The notes beneath the pieces were generated by a model that ran no database searches, was not told the origin of the DNA, and was given only the letters and a program-made list of their open reading frames with translations. A DNA stretch of 64,000 nucleotides from AC-56 sp963702195 (GTDB taxonomy: Bacteria; Actinomycetota; Thermoleophilia; Solirubrobacterales; 70-9): the NCBI GenBank assembly GCA_963702195.1, contig OY969725.1, forward strand, positions 806,001 through 870,000, given 5' to 3'. Shown here in pieces: positions 1 through 7,969 of the stretch. Within the stretch, counting starts at the first letter, position 1, and every line of letters begins with the position of its first letter. The position numbers were made by a program, and so were the translations under genes.

Positions 1-5
1 CGCCG

Positions 6-1466
6 ATGAGCGACGACCTGCACTACATCTCGGCCACCGAGGCGCTGCGCCTGTTTCGCGAGCGAAGGCTCTCGCCGGTCGAGCTGCTGGACGCATTGAT
101 CGAGCGCGGCGAGGAGGTCGAGCCGGCGGTCAACGCCTTCTTCCACACGCGCTACGAGGAGGCGCGAGGCGAGGCCCGCGCGGCGGAGGATCGCTACGCC
201 GGGAGGGGGGAGGAGCCGCGAGCGCTGGAGGGCGTCCCGCTCGCGGTCAAGGACGAGGAGGCGATCGAGGGCCAGCCGTGCACCGAGGGCTCGCTGCTGT
301 TCGCCGAGGAGATCGCCGACCACACGACGGCGTTCGCCGAGCGCGTGCTCGCATCGGGCGCGATCGTCCACGCTCGCACGACCCAGCCGGAGTTCGCCGC
401 CGCCGGCTTTACGCACTCGCCGCTTCACGGAGTGACCCGCAACCCGTGGAATCCGCGCTACACGCCCGGCGGATCCTCCGGGGGCTCGGGGGCGGCGCTG
501 GCGGCGGGCACGACCACGCTTGCAAGCGGCTCCGACATCGCGGGGTCGATCCGCCTGCCGGCCTCGATGTGCGGTGTGGTCGGCTTCAAGCCCCCGTACG
601 GGCGCGTCCCCGTCGACCCCCCGTTCAACCTCGACACCTACTGCCATGTCGGTCCGATGGCCCGCACCGTGGCCGACGCGGCGCTGTTCGAGAACGTCGT
701 CGCCGGGCCCGACCCCCGCGACGTCGCCACGCTCAGGCCCAAGTACCTGTTGCCCGAGCGCTTTGAGGGGGTCGCGGGCATGCGGATCGCGCTCTCGGCC
801 GACCTCGGGAGCTGGCCGCTCGACCCCGAGGTGCGCGCCAACACGCTGCGGATGGGCGAGGCGCTGCGCGAGGCGGGGGCCGAGGTCGAGGAGGTCGACC
901 TGCGGATCCCGCGAGACCGGGTGATGGAGGCGGTGGCGATCCACTTCAAGCTCGGCTTCGGAGCCTGGATCGCGGCCGAGGCCGCGACGCGCGCGGAGGA
1001 GATCACGCCGTACGCGAAGGCGACCGCGGAGTGGGCCGAGAACGTCGCAGCCGGCCGGACGTTCATCGACGAGGCGGAGATCGAGGCGCAGATCTACGAG
1101 CCGATCGGGGAGCTGTTTACGACCTACGACGGCCTCCTCTGCGCGACGATGGGCACCACGGAGATCCTCGCCGGCGACGACTACACGGAGACGAGGGTCG
1201 AGGTCGACGGCCAGGCGCACGACTACTACCTCGAGACGTTCCTGACCCCGGTGTTCAACATCCTCTCGCCCTGCCCGGTGCTGAACGTGCCCTCCGGATT
1301 CGCGGCCAACGGCGTCCCGACCGGGATCCAGATCGTCGCCCGCACCTACGACGACGTGACTGCCTTTCGGATCGCGGCAGCGATCGAGGCGGAAGTGGGG
1401 CCCTGGTTCGACGCGCCCGAGAGCCGGCCCGGGGCGCATCCGGCCGAGCCCAGCGACTCGAGCTGA
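6..1466 (+). CDS. Amidase signature family hydrolase
   Basis: Amidase of the amidase-signature (AS) family, hydrolysing a C-N amide bond; the substrate cannot be read from sequence. The 486-residue length is normal for the family. The Ser-cisSer-Lys triad is visible: Lys82 in VPLAVKD, cis-Ser157 in PGGSSGGS, and nucleophile Ser181 in SDIAGSIR. The 75- and 24-residue spacings match those of fatty acid amide hydrolase. The usual DIGGS is DIAGS here, a mild change beside the nucleophile. There is no signal peptide, so it should be cytoplasmic. The ATG lies at the window edge and an upstream RBS cannot be judged. The aminotransferase gene starts about 23 bases downstream on the same strand, so the two are probably co-transcribed. 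The family call is secure and the substrate open. Confidence 0.93.
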   Translation: MSDDLHYISATEALRLFRERRLSPVELLDALIERGEEVEPAVNAFFHTRYEEARGEARAAEDRYAGRGEEPRALEGVPLAVKDEEAIEGQPCTEGSLLFAEEIADHTTAFAERVLASGAIVHARTTQPEFAAAGFTHSPLHGVTRNPWNPRYTPGGSSGGSGAALAAGTTTLASGSDIAGSIRLPASMCGVVGFKPPYGRVPVDPPFNLDTYCHVGPMARTVADAALFENVVAGPDPRDVATLRPKYLLPERFEGVAGMRIALSADLGSWPLDPEVRANTLRMGEALREAGAEVEEVDLRIPRDRVMEAVAIHFKLGFGAWIAAEAATRAEEITPYAKATAEWAENVAAGRTFIDEAEIEAQIYEPIGELFTTYDGLLCATMGTTEILAGDDYTETRVEVDGQAHDYYLETFLTPVFNILSPCPVLNVPSGFAANGVPTGIQIVARTYDDVTAFRIAAAIEAEVGPWFDAPESRPGAHPAEPSDSS

Positions 1467-1489
1467 TAGCGATTACGAGAGGAAGACCA

Positions 1490-2632
1490 TTGCGCGCGCT
1501 GATACCACGCGACCACTATCAGGCGCTGACCCATAGCCGGTATCTGAATCAGGCGTCGTTGGGGCTCATCCCGCGCGACTCGGTCGAGGCGATGACGGCG
1601 TTCCTCCACGATGTGGCCCAGCACGGCAACGTGCGAATGTCCGATGCGGCCGAGGCGCGGGTGCTCGACGATCTGCGTGCAGCCGCCGCGGCGCTGCTGG
1701 ACGCGCCGGCGCGTTCCATCGCCATCATCGGGGGCGCGAGCGAGGGTCTCGGCCAAATGGCGGCGGCCCTCGCCACGAGCTCGGGCGAGGTTGTCCTCGT
1801 ACCCACCGATTTCCCGAGCGTCACCTATCCCTGGCTGGCGGCACGGGACAGACTGGGCACCGCGATCCGTTGGGTGGAGGACAGCCCGCACACGGACCTG
1901 AGCACGGCCTTGATCGAGGCGGTCTCGAGCTCCACCTCGGTGGTCTGCGTCAGTGCGGTGCAGTACGCGACCGGCACCGCGATCGACGTTGCGGCCGTCG
2001 CGCGACGGGCTCACGAGGTGGGCGCGAAGATCGTCGTGGACGTCACCCAGCTCGCGGGCGCCGGCCCGGTCAGCATGCGCGAATGGTCCGCGGATGCGCT
2101 CGTCTGCAGCGGCTACAAGTGGCTCTCCGCGCACGGCGGCGTCGCGATCTTGGCCGTATCCGATGAGCTCATCGACGCCACGCCGGAAATCATCGGATGG
2201 AAGGGAGCAAGTGACCCCTTCGACTTCACCGCGCAGACGCTCGTCCTGGCCGACGACGCTCGGCGGTATGAGCTATCCACGATGTCGTACTGCTCGGCGG
2301 TCGGGTTGAGTCGCTCGCTTGCGCTGCTTGCCGAGGCCGGCGCGGAGGCTCTGGCCGAACACTCGCGCGTTCTCGCCGAAGAGCTGGTCGCCCATGTGGA
2401 ACCCCTCGGCTGGACGCCCTTTCGAGCGCTTGTCGGAGGCGGCGCGTGCGGTCACATCGTTTCCCTGCGGCACGCAACCCTCGATGCGCCGGCGGTCCAA
2501 GCGACGCTGGCGGCCGAACACGGCGTGATCGTCAGCTCGCGCGGCGGCGGCATCCGGATCTCGCTGCACGGGTACAACGACAGCTCCGACGTTGCCGCCA
2601 CCGCCGATGCGCTCAAAGAACTGGCAGGTTGA
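1490..2632 (+). CDS. Class V aminotransferase (cysteine desulfurase / epimerase-like)
   Basis: PLP-dependent fold-type I enzyme of the aminotransferase class V group, which includes cysteine desulfurases, kynureninase and isopenicillin-N epimerase-like proteins. The 380-residue protein has the cofactor Asp near 184 (VVDVTQLAG) and the Schiff-base Lys near 210 (CSGYKWLSAHGG). The open frame extends far upstream, but that part is antisense-quality sequence overlapping the amidase. I chose the TTG at 1490 because an AGAGGA ribosome site lies just before it and the homologous fold begins there (RALIPRDHYQ). It follows the amidase closely, suggesting a two-gene unit that releases and then transforms an amine or amino acid; that is inference. 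No active-site loop Cys typical of true IscS/NifS is evident, so desulfurase activity is unlikely. Confidence 0.88.
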   Translation: MRALIPRDHYQALTHSRYLNQASLGLIPRDSVEAMTAFLHDVAQHGNVRMSDAAEARVLDDLRAAAAALLDAPARSIAIIGGASEGLGQMAAALATSSGEVVLVPTDFPSVTYPWLAARDRLGTAIRWVEDSPHTDLSTALIEAVSSSTSVVCVSAVQYATGTAIDVAAVARRAHEVGAKIVVDVTQLAGAGPVSMREWSADALVCSGYKWLSAHGGVAILAVSDELIDATPEIIGWKGASDPFDFTAQTLVLADDARRYELSTMSYCSAVGLSRSLALLAEAGAEALAEHSRVLAEELVAHVEPLGWTPFRALVGGGACGHIVSLRHATLDAPAVQATLAAEHGVIVSSRGGGIRISLHGYNDSSDVAATADALKELAG

Positions 2633-2663
2633 TCCTCGGCGCATTCCCTCGGATATGTGTCCG

Positions 2664-3338
2664 TCACTCGGTGGAGTCTCCGGCACGTGAGCGAACACAC
2701 CCCGTACGCGAAGGCCCGTCCGGACGAGGGGGGAGACAACAATGCTGTCGAGGATTCGCTCGCGGCTCACCTACGCCAACGTGGTCGCGAGCCTTTCCCT
2801 GTTCCTGGTCCTCAGCGGCGGCACCGCGGTCGCGCTGACGGGTTCGAACACGGTCTTCTCCGACGACATCGTCGACAACCAGGTGAAGAGCGCCGACGTT
2901 CGCAACGACACCCTCACCGGCGGTGGCCTGACGGGCTGCTGACCTTCGCGCAGGTTCGCCCTGCACGCCGTCCTCGATGTCCTCGAGGACGAGCGTGAAC
3001 CAGCCCTCCTTCGGATCCTGCACCGCCAGGTGGCACTTCGCCAGCGTCCCGTCCCCGCCGATCCGGTCGCGGAGCTCGCTGTAGAAGGTGATCTCACGCA
3101 GGTACGCACCCATGCTGACCCCGAAGTCGCGGCTGTTCTGGTCGGTGGCGGCGAGCTTTACCGCGACGCTCTCCGGCTCGCCCCCCGGCCGGCGGTAGGA
3201 GACGCGGTAGACCTTGCTCATCTGACCGGTGCCGATCGCCTCGACGCCGATCAGCTCCAGGCGGTCGGTGCCGAGCACGCCCCCTAGCCATTCGCCCGTG
3301 ATCTCGTCGGCGGTTTTGATCACACCCGGTGAAGTCAC
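2664..3338 (-). pseudogene. N-terminal fragment of an aminoglycoside-phosphotransferase/ecdysteroid-kinase-like protein
   Basis: Starting at GTG 3338, residues 1-128 look like the N-lobe of a small-molecule kinase of the APH/EcKinase type. There is an IGTGQMSKVYRV nucleotide-binding loop, VAVKLAA with the ATP-binding Lys61, an REITFYSEL helix, and the LVLEDIEDGVQGE linker. After Glu128 (about base 2955) the frame turns into low-quality sequence antisense to the small exported protein. The catalytic loop and DFG-like motif expected near residue 200 are absent. Intact relatives run about 340-400 residues. The fragment follows the MarC gene by 5 bases on the same strand and was probably its operon partner. 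It cannot be active as a kinase. The listed 5' boundary is firm; the true homologous 3' limit is about 2950. Confidence 0.7.
2742..2942 (+). CDS. Small exported protein, apparently truncated at its C-terminus
   Basis: A 66-residue frame starting at ATG after a strong GGGGGAG ribosome site. It opens with a basic segment and one hydrophobic export helix (TYANVVASLSLFLVLSGGTA), then a serine/asparagine/aspartate stretch (VDNQVKSADVRND). This N-terminus is characteristic of a large family of secreted proteins in Thermoleophilia, whose members usually run 150 residues or more past this point. Here the frame stops at TGA directly after LTGGGLTGC, exactly where a minus-strand phosphotransferase fragment also loses homology. 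The likely reading is a tail-to-tail deletion that removed the 3' ends of both genes. Export and the export helix are visible; function is unknown. Confidence 0.6.
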   Translation: MLSRIRSRLTYANVVASLSLFLVLSGGTAVALTGSNTVFSDDIVDNQVKSADVRNDTLTGGGLTGC

Positions 3339-3343
3339 CTTGC

Positions 3344-3970
3344 TCAGCCGAATCTGGTGAGACCGAATTCGTCCGCGACCCCATGAAACACGAACTCGGC
3401 CGCGATCAGCAACACGATCAGGCCCATGAGGCGGTTCATGACGTCAACGCCATTCGGCCCCAGCAGGCGGAGGACTCGGTCGGCGTTCGTGAACAGCAGA
3501 TAGGCGACCGCCAGCACCAGGACGATCCCGATCAGGAAGCCGGGGAAGTCAAGCCAGGAGTCGGCGCGGTTGGAAAGGGCGAGCACCGCGGCGAGCGCAC
3601 CCGGCCCGGCCAGCAGCGGGAACGCCATCGGCGTGAAGTAGATCTCTGGCCCCGCGCCCTGCTCCTCGACCTGCGCCAGCTCGGTGCTGTGGAAGAGCAT
3701 CTGCCAGCCCATGTACCCGAACACCAGTCCGCCCACGACCTCGACCGCGGCGAGAGAGATGCCGAAGTACTCGAGGATGAAGTTGCCGATCGCCAGGAAC
3801 ACCGCCAGGATCACCAGCGCGGCGGCGACCGACTTGAGCGCCTCGCTGCGCCGGCGCACCCGGTCCATTCGGTCGGTCAGGGCGAGGAACGTGGGGACGT
3901 TGCCGACCGGGTCGATGATTGGGAACAGGGCCGCAAACGCCACCCCCATCGAGACGGCTACGTCCTCCAA
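3344..3970 (-). CDS. MarC family (UPF0056) integral membrane protein
   Basis: A 208-residue hydrophobic protein with about six membrane segments and the family motif FPIIDPVGNVPTFLAL near the N-terminus. A second half-repeat has YFTPMAFPLLAGPGALAAV. MarC-family proteins are inner-membrane proteins of unsettled transport function; the old multiple-antibiotic-resistance link was not upheld. The annotated TTG start has no obvious ribosome site. The ATG seven codons in (MGVAFAALFPI) follows a GGAGG at a long spacing and is a reasonable alternative. The gene is divergent from the YbhN-like gene with almost no space between, so the promoters must overlap coding sequence. The kinase fragment follows 5 bases after its stop. 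Confidence 0.88.
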   Translation of the reverse strand: MEDVAVSMGVAFAALFPIIDPVGNVPTFLALTDRMDRVRRRSEALKSVAAALVILAVFLAIGNFILEYFGISLAAVEVVGGLVFGYMGWQMLFHSTELAQVEEQGAGPEIYFTPMAFPLLAGPGALAAVLALSNRADSWLDFPGFLIGIVLVLAVAYLLFTNADRVLRLLGPNGVDVMNRLMGLIVLLIAAEFVFHGVADEFGLTRFG

Positions 3971-3979
3971 GGAATACCC

Positions 3980-4993
3980 ATGGGACGTACATTAGGCGGC
4001 GTGGCCGTCGATGAACCCGTGGACGCGACGACGTCGCGCGCGGCGATCGCATGGCGGCGGGCGCACCGCTTTGGGGACCAGCATCGCAAGTCGATCACGA
4101 TCGTCGGCGCCATCGTGGCGGCGGCGGTGCTGGTGGCGATCCTCTGGGGCCATCGCGACGAGTTCGCGACCGCCATCAGGAGCGCCTCGATTGCGGTCCT
4201 GCTCGCTGCCGCCGCGCTGCAGCTCGTGGCGCTCTTGGCGCGCAGTGAGGCGTGGCACATCTGCATCGAGGCAGCGGGAGGGACGGTTCCGCGCCGGATC
4301 CTCTATCGCGCGTCGAGCATGGGCTACGTCGGAAGCCTGCTGAATGCACAGGTGGGAACCGCCGCGCGCATCACTGCCCTGCGCCGCTCCTCCCCGGCGG
4401 AGAGCCCCGGGGTCTCTACGCTCATCGCCGCCGAGTTCCCGATCCTCGCAGTGGAGGCGATCCTCGCCGCGCTGACCTCGTTCACGCTCGTGGTGCCTCT
4501 GGGCCTGCCATGGTGGCTGCCGCTCGTCTGCCTCGCGGCCGTCCTCGCGTTGAGTGCCGGCCTCCGCCACCTGGCGCTCCGCGAGGGACGCCTGCTGTGG
4601 AGCGGCCTCGCCGTGCTTCGCAGCCTTCGCGGTGGTGGGCGGCTCGTCGCCTTCGTGCTCGTTGCCGTCTTCGCGCAGATATTCCGGAACTGGATGCTCC
4701 TCCACGCCGTGGGCGTGGACGCCTCCCTCCTCGACTCGATCGCACTCCTCATCGCGATGGTCGTGCTGACCCAGCTGCCGATCGGACCGAGCACCGGGGC
4801 CGCGGCCGCCGTGCTCATCCTCGGTTCCGACGGCGTGGCGGCGGTGGCCGCCGCCGGCGTGCTGTTGACCGCGACCGGCATCGTCGGTGGTCTGACCTTC
4901 GCCGGCTGGGCGGGAGCGGATCGCCTCTGGACGCACAGGCGCGCGAGGGTGTCGCCGCAGCGGCACCGGGGCGAGTTGCCGGAGAGGCGTTAG
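3980..4993 (+). CDS. YbhN/UPF0104-type membrane protein (LPG-synthase transmembrane-like)
   Basis: A 337-residue protein with about eight hydrophobic helices, arranged as in the lysylphosphatidylglycerol synthase transmembrane/UPF0104 family. Visible family features include an early helix with SEAWHICIEAAGG, the YVGSLLNAQVG segment and a late LPIGPSTGAAAAV loop. Some relatives are flippases or carry lipid-linked substrates; no C-terminal aminoacyl-transfer domain is present, so it is not a full MprF. The open frame continues upstream through DNA antisense to MarC. ATG 3980 is chosen because AAGGA sits 6-10 bases before it and the basic leader plus first helix start there. The extreme C-terminus is arginine-rich, consistent with a cytoplasmic tail. 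Confidence 0.82.
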   Translation: MGRTLGGVAVDEPVDATTSRAAIAWRRAHRFGDQHRKSITIVGAIVAAAVLVAILWGHRDEFATAIRSASIAVLLAAAALQLVALLARSEAWHICIEAAGGTVPRRILYRASSMGYVGSLLNAQVGTAARITALRRSSPAESPGVSTLIAAEFPILAVEAILAALTSFTLVVPLGLPWWLPLVCLAAVLALSAGLRHLALREGRLLWSGLAVLRSLRGGGRLVAFVLVAVFAQIFRNWMLLHAVGVDASLLDSIALLIAMVVLTQLPIGPSTGAAAAVLILGSDGVAAVAAAGVLLTATGIVGGLTFAGWAGADRLWTHRRARVSPQRHRGELPERR

Positions 4994-5094
4994 GCCCCGC
5001 TACCTCACCGCCGCGAACGGTTCCAAATCCACCTATACGGTGCATTTTCTGCCGCTCGCGATCCTGCCTGTCGCCGGCACGGGAGAATGAACCC

Positions 5095-5937
5095 ATGACG
5101 ATCGACGTCTGGATGCAGCACCCGACGCAGCGGTTCCTGAACCAGGACGCCTTCGAGTCGCTTCGGCGCTGGACGGGGCAGCAGATCCCCGACGATGAGA
5201 TCCCGATCGACGCCACGCTCGCCGCCATGGACGCCGCTGAGATCTCGTTCGGCGTGCTCAGCGCCTGGCACGGGCCGCATGGGCCGTTGATTGCCAACGA
5301 AGAGGTCGCCGGCTGGGTGGGCGAGCATCCCGATCGCTTCGCCGGCCTTGCCGCCGTGGACCTCGCGAAGCCGATGGAGGCAGTGCGCCTGCTCCGCCAC
5401 TGCGTCGAGGGGCTCGGGTTCATCGGCCTGCGGGTGATCCCCTGGCTGTGGGAGGCGCCGCCCACGGACCGCCGCTACTACCCGCTCTTCGCGGCGTGCG
5501 TGGAGCTTGGGGTTCCCTTCTGCACCCAGGTAGGGCACACGGGCCCCATGCGGCCCTCGGAGACCGGCCGGCCGATCCCCTACATCGACCAGGTCGCGAT
5601 CGACTTCCCCGAGCTCGTGATCGTCGGCGGGCACATCGGCTACCCGTGGACCGAGGAGATGGTCGCGGTGGCCCGCAAGCACGAGAACGTCTACATCGAC
5701 ACCTCCGCCTACACGGCGAAGCGCTACCCGCCCGAGCTCGTTCGCTACATGCAAAGCCGCGGCGGGCGCCTCAAGGTGATGTTCGGCTCGAACTATCCGA
5801 TGATCGCGCCGAACGTGGCGTTCTCCGAGCTCGACTCGCTCGGGCTCGACGAGGAGACGCGAGGGCTCTTCCTCGAGGGCAACGCGCGACGGGTATTCGG
5901 TCTCGATCGCTCAGGATCCGCAGCCGATCTGCGGTAA
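5095..5937 (+). CDS. Amidohydrolase-2 family metal-dependent hydrolase
   Basis: A 280-residue TIM-barrel protein of the amidohydrolase-2 (COG2159) family, related to ACMS decarboxylase and other decarboxylases/hydrolases. Visible landmarks are a His in the barrel (VPFCTQVGHTGPMRP), the metal-region VGGHIGYPWTEEM, the strand VYIDTSAYTAKRYP, and VMFGSNYPM, where the usual catalytic Asp of GSDYP is Asn. That Asn and the missing N-terminal HxH make metal binding uncertain; some family members use reduced metal sites. ATG 5095 follows GGGAGAATGAACCC. It is followed by a 210-base gap before the convergent binding-protein gene. A link to the amine-oxidase cluster is possible by position only. Confidence 0.85.
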   Translation: MTIDVWMQHPTQRFLNQDAFESLRRWTGQQIPDDEIPIDATLAAMDAAEISFGVLSAWHGPHGPLIANEEVAGWVGEHPDRFAGLAAVDLAKPMEAVRLLRHCVEGLGFIGLRVIPWLWEAPPTDRRYYPLFAACVELGVPFCTQVGHTGPMRPSETGRPIPYIDQVAIDFPELVIVGGHIGYPWTEEMVAVARKHENVYIDTSAYTAKRYPPELVRYMQSRGGRLKVMFGSNYPMIAPNVAFSELDSLGLDEETRGLFLEGNARRVFGLDRSGSAADLR

Positions 5938-5988
5938 ATCCCCGATGTCGTCGGCCCGGCCGGGTGCCATGCTCATTACTGAAGAGTG

Positions 5989-6050
5989 AACACCCGGACC
6001 ACGGGGACCACAGGCCAGAATTCGAGCGTCCCGCCGAGCGTCCGGGTGTT
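5989..6050. terminator. Inverted repeat between convergent genes, possible terminator
   Basis: Perfect 11-base arms AACACCCGGAC (5989-5999) and GTCCGGGTGTT (6040-6050) separated by 40 bases, in the gap between convergent genes ending at 5937 and 6147. There is no T tract. It could stop transcription in both directions or simply be a structured 3' end. The rest of the gap holds nothing I recognise. Confidence 0.35.
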
Positions 6051-6146
6051 TCGCTGCGAAGACGGCCGTGAGCTGGCGGATGATGACCTTCGTATCGAGG
6101 AACGCGGTCAGGAGCGCGTCCTGGCGACGCTCCGGGGTCTTCGGGC

Positions 6147-7286
6147 TCAGCCCGCCGTGAGGCTCGTCCAGGCCTGCTCGACCTTCTTCTGGTCGGCGGC
6201 GCTGCCCGGTGGCGAGATCGGGGTCGAGCAGTTTCGGGTGTAGTGGGCTGACGGGAAGATCAGCGGGTTCTTCGCCGCCTGCGGATCCGTCTTCTGGAAG
6301 ATCTGTTTGACGCCCGCCACCGGCGTGACCGAACTCGTCCAGGCGTCGATCTGCGCCTGGTGCTTGGGCTGGTAGGTGTAGTTGATCCACTTGTAGGCCG
6401 CGGTCGGATTGGGGGCGCCGACCGGGATTACCCAGTCGTCCCACCACTGCATGCAGCCCTGCGCCGGCATCACCCACTTGATATCCGGGTTGTCGGCCTG
6501 AAGCTGGATTGCGTCGGCGGCCCAGCCGATCACGACCGTCGCGTCGCCGTCGACGAGGTCCTTGGCGTAGTCACCGCCGGTGATGCGGCGGATCTGTCCC
6601 GAGTCGGCCGCCTGCTTGAGCTTGTCGATCGTGTTGATCCAGTCCTGGGTGGTGGCCGTGTCCGGGTCGATGCCCTCGGCCTTCATGATCAGCGGCACCA
6701 CCTCGCGCATCTCGCTGACGATCTCGACCTTGCCCTTGTACTTCGGGTCGAAGATCGCGTTGACCGACTTGACGTCCGGGGCTAGCTTCTTGTTGACGAT
6801 CAGTCCCGTCATGCCGCCCTGCCAGGGGATCGAGAACGTCCAGTTTGGATCGGTGCTCGGGGCCTTGATGTCCGGATTGAGGTGGGAGAGGGCCGGAGCG
6901 AGCGCCTTCTTGTCCAGCCGCTGGATGTAGCCCAGGTCGTACATCTGCTTCGCCAGCCAGTCGGTCGCCACCATCAACGACCGGCCTCCGGACTGGCCCT
7001 GGGCGAGGAGCGGCTGCATCTTGCCGAAGAACTCGTCGTAGCTGTTGATGTCCTCGACGTAGTGGACGTTGATGCCCGTCGCCTGCTCGAACTCCGGGAT
7101 CGTCTTCTTGTCGATGTACAGCGCCCAGTTCGAGACCGTGAGATCGCCGCTGGGCTTGCCCTTCGCCTTGGCGACGGGCTGGCTGTCGCTTCCGCCGGAG
7201 GTCTCGATGCCGCCGCCTCCACAGGCCGCCAGTGCGAACGACGCCGCGCAACCGGCGAGCGCCACGGCGACCCGAAGGCGGGTCAC
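6147..7286 (-). CDS. Polyamine-type ABC transporter substrate-binding lipoprotein (PotD-like)
   Basis: A 379-residue extracytoplasmic solute-binding protein resembling spermidine/putrescine-binding PotD. It has a lipoprotein signal with lipobox FALAACGGG, so it should be anchored outside the membrane. The mature domain starts with LTVSNWALYIDKKTIPEFEQ, the classic opening of the family (NWxxYI...). TGGDYAKDLVDGDATVVIGW and WVMPAQG are equivalent to the ligand-pocket region. GTG 7286 overlaps the TetR stop by four bases (GTGA), so the two genes are translationally coupled. No ABC permease or ATPase gene occurs anywhere near. The protein therefore either works with distant permeases or has a sensing role. 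The diverging amine oxidase and decarboxylase make an amine ligand plausible. Confidence 0.9.
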   Translation of the reverse strand: MTRLRVAVALAGCAASFALAACGGGGIETSGGSDSQPVAKAKGKPSGDLTVSNWALYIDKKTIPEFEQATGINVHYVEDINSYDEFFGKMQPLLAQGQSGGRSLMVATDWLAKQMYDLGYIQRLDKKALAPALSHLNPDIKAPSTDPNWTFSIPWQGGMTGLIVNKKLAPDVKSVNAIFDPKYKGKVEIVSEMREVVPLIMKAEGIDPDTATTQDWINTIDKLKQAADSGQIRRITGGDYAKDLVDGDATVVIGWAADAIQLQADNPDIKWVMPAQGCMQWWDDWVIPVGAPNPTAAYKWINYTYQPKHQAQIDAWTSSVTPVAGVKQIFQKTDPQAAKNPLIFPSAHYTRNCSTPISPPGSAADQKKVEQAWTSLTAG

Positions 7287-7945
7287 GACCGAACCCCCGG
7301 GATCCGGTCAAACCAGGCGCGAAGGGCGGGGCGGATCACGTTCTCCTTGGGGTCCGGGTCCGGCGTCGCCAGCTGCTCGAGCAGCAGGCCGTCGAGCATC
7401 GCCAGGAACATGCGCGCCTCGAGCTCGGGATCGCCGGCGCCGAGCGAGGCGAACATCTCCGCCAGGGCCTGCTGCCACGCCACCGTCCACTCGCGGCAGA
7501 CCGGTCCGAGCTCCGGCTGGCGGGCCGCCTCGTTCAGGAACGCGTACTGCGCGACCGTCCGCCAGCGCGCCTGGCCAAGCTGGGGCGCGAGGAGGTCGGT
7601 GAACTCGTCGACCAGTCGCTTGCGCGAGAGCCGGCGACCGAGCACGGCACCGAGGTGCTCGCGGAGGGTCTCGATCTCCAGGCGCGCGAAGTGCTCGAGC
7701 GCCTGGCGGAGCATGTCCTGCCGCGATGAGAACCAGTACGTCGTCGACCCGAGGGGAACGCCCGCCGCCTCGGCCACCGACCGATGCGAGACGGCGTCGA
7801 TGCCCTCATCGGCGATCAGCCGCAGCGTCGTCTGTAGGAGGAGTAGGCGGCGGGCGTGGCCCTGCGGCCGCTTGCGGCGACCCTCTTGGCCTGCGCCCAA
7901 CGCCTGGGGGGCGGTACGCGCGAGTGCGTTGGGCGAGTTGGACAT
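7283..7945 (-). CDS. TetR family transcriptional regulator of the amine locus
   Basis: A 220-residue TetR/AcrR regulator. A helix-turn-helix sits near residues 45-80 (GIDAVSHRSVAEAAGVPLG followed by STTYWFSSRQDML). A helical ligand/dimer domain follows, with FLAMLDGLLLEQLA as a typical late helix. The open frame extends upstream over the divergent oxidase, but ATG 7945 begins a normal basic leader. Its stop overlaps the start of the PotD-like gene. A CTGTA/TACAG palindrome lies 6 bases upstream of its start and 4 bases from the oxidase start. It probably represses both directions and responds to an amine or a pathway intermediate; that role is inferred from the divergent layout. Confidence 0.88.
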   Translation of the reverse strand: MSNSPNALARTAPQALGAGQEGRRKRPQGHARRLLLLQTTLRLIADEGIDAVSHRSVAEAAGVPLGSTTYWFSSRQDMLRQALEHFARLEIETLREHLGAVLGRRLSRKRLVDEFTDLLAPQLGQARWRTVAQYAFLNEAARQPELGPVCREWTVAWQQALAEMFASLGAGDPELEARMFLAMLDGLLLEQLATPDPDPKENVIRPALRAWFDRIPGVRS

Positions 7946-7950
7946 TTGTA

Positions 7951-7966
7951 CTGTACGATCATACAG
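7951..7966. promoter_or_regulatory. Candidate TetR operator between divergent transcripts
   Basis: Arms CTGTA (7951-7955) and TACAG (7962-7966) form a perfect inverted repeat with a 6-base centre. It lies in the 24-base gap between the TetR start (7945) and the proposed oxidase start (7970). The position is ideal for a repressor controlling both transcripts. Confidence 0.5.
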
Positions 7967-7969
7967 ATC

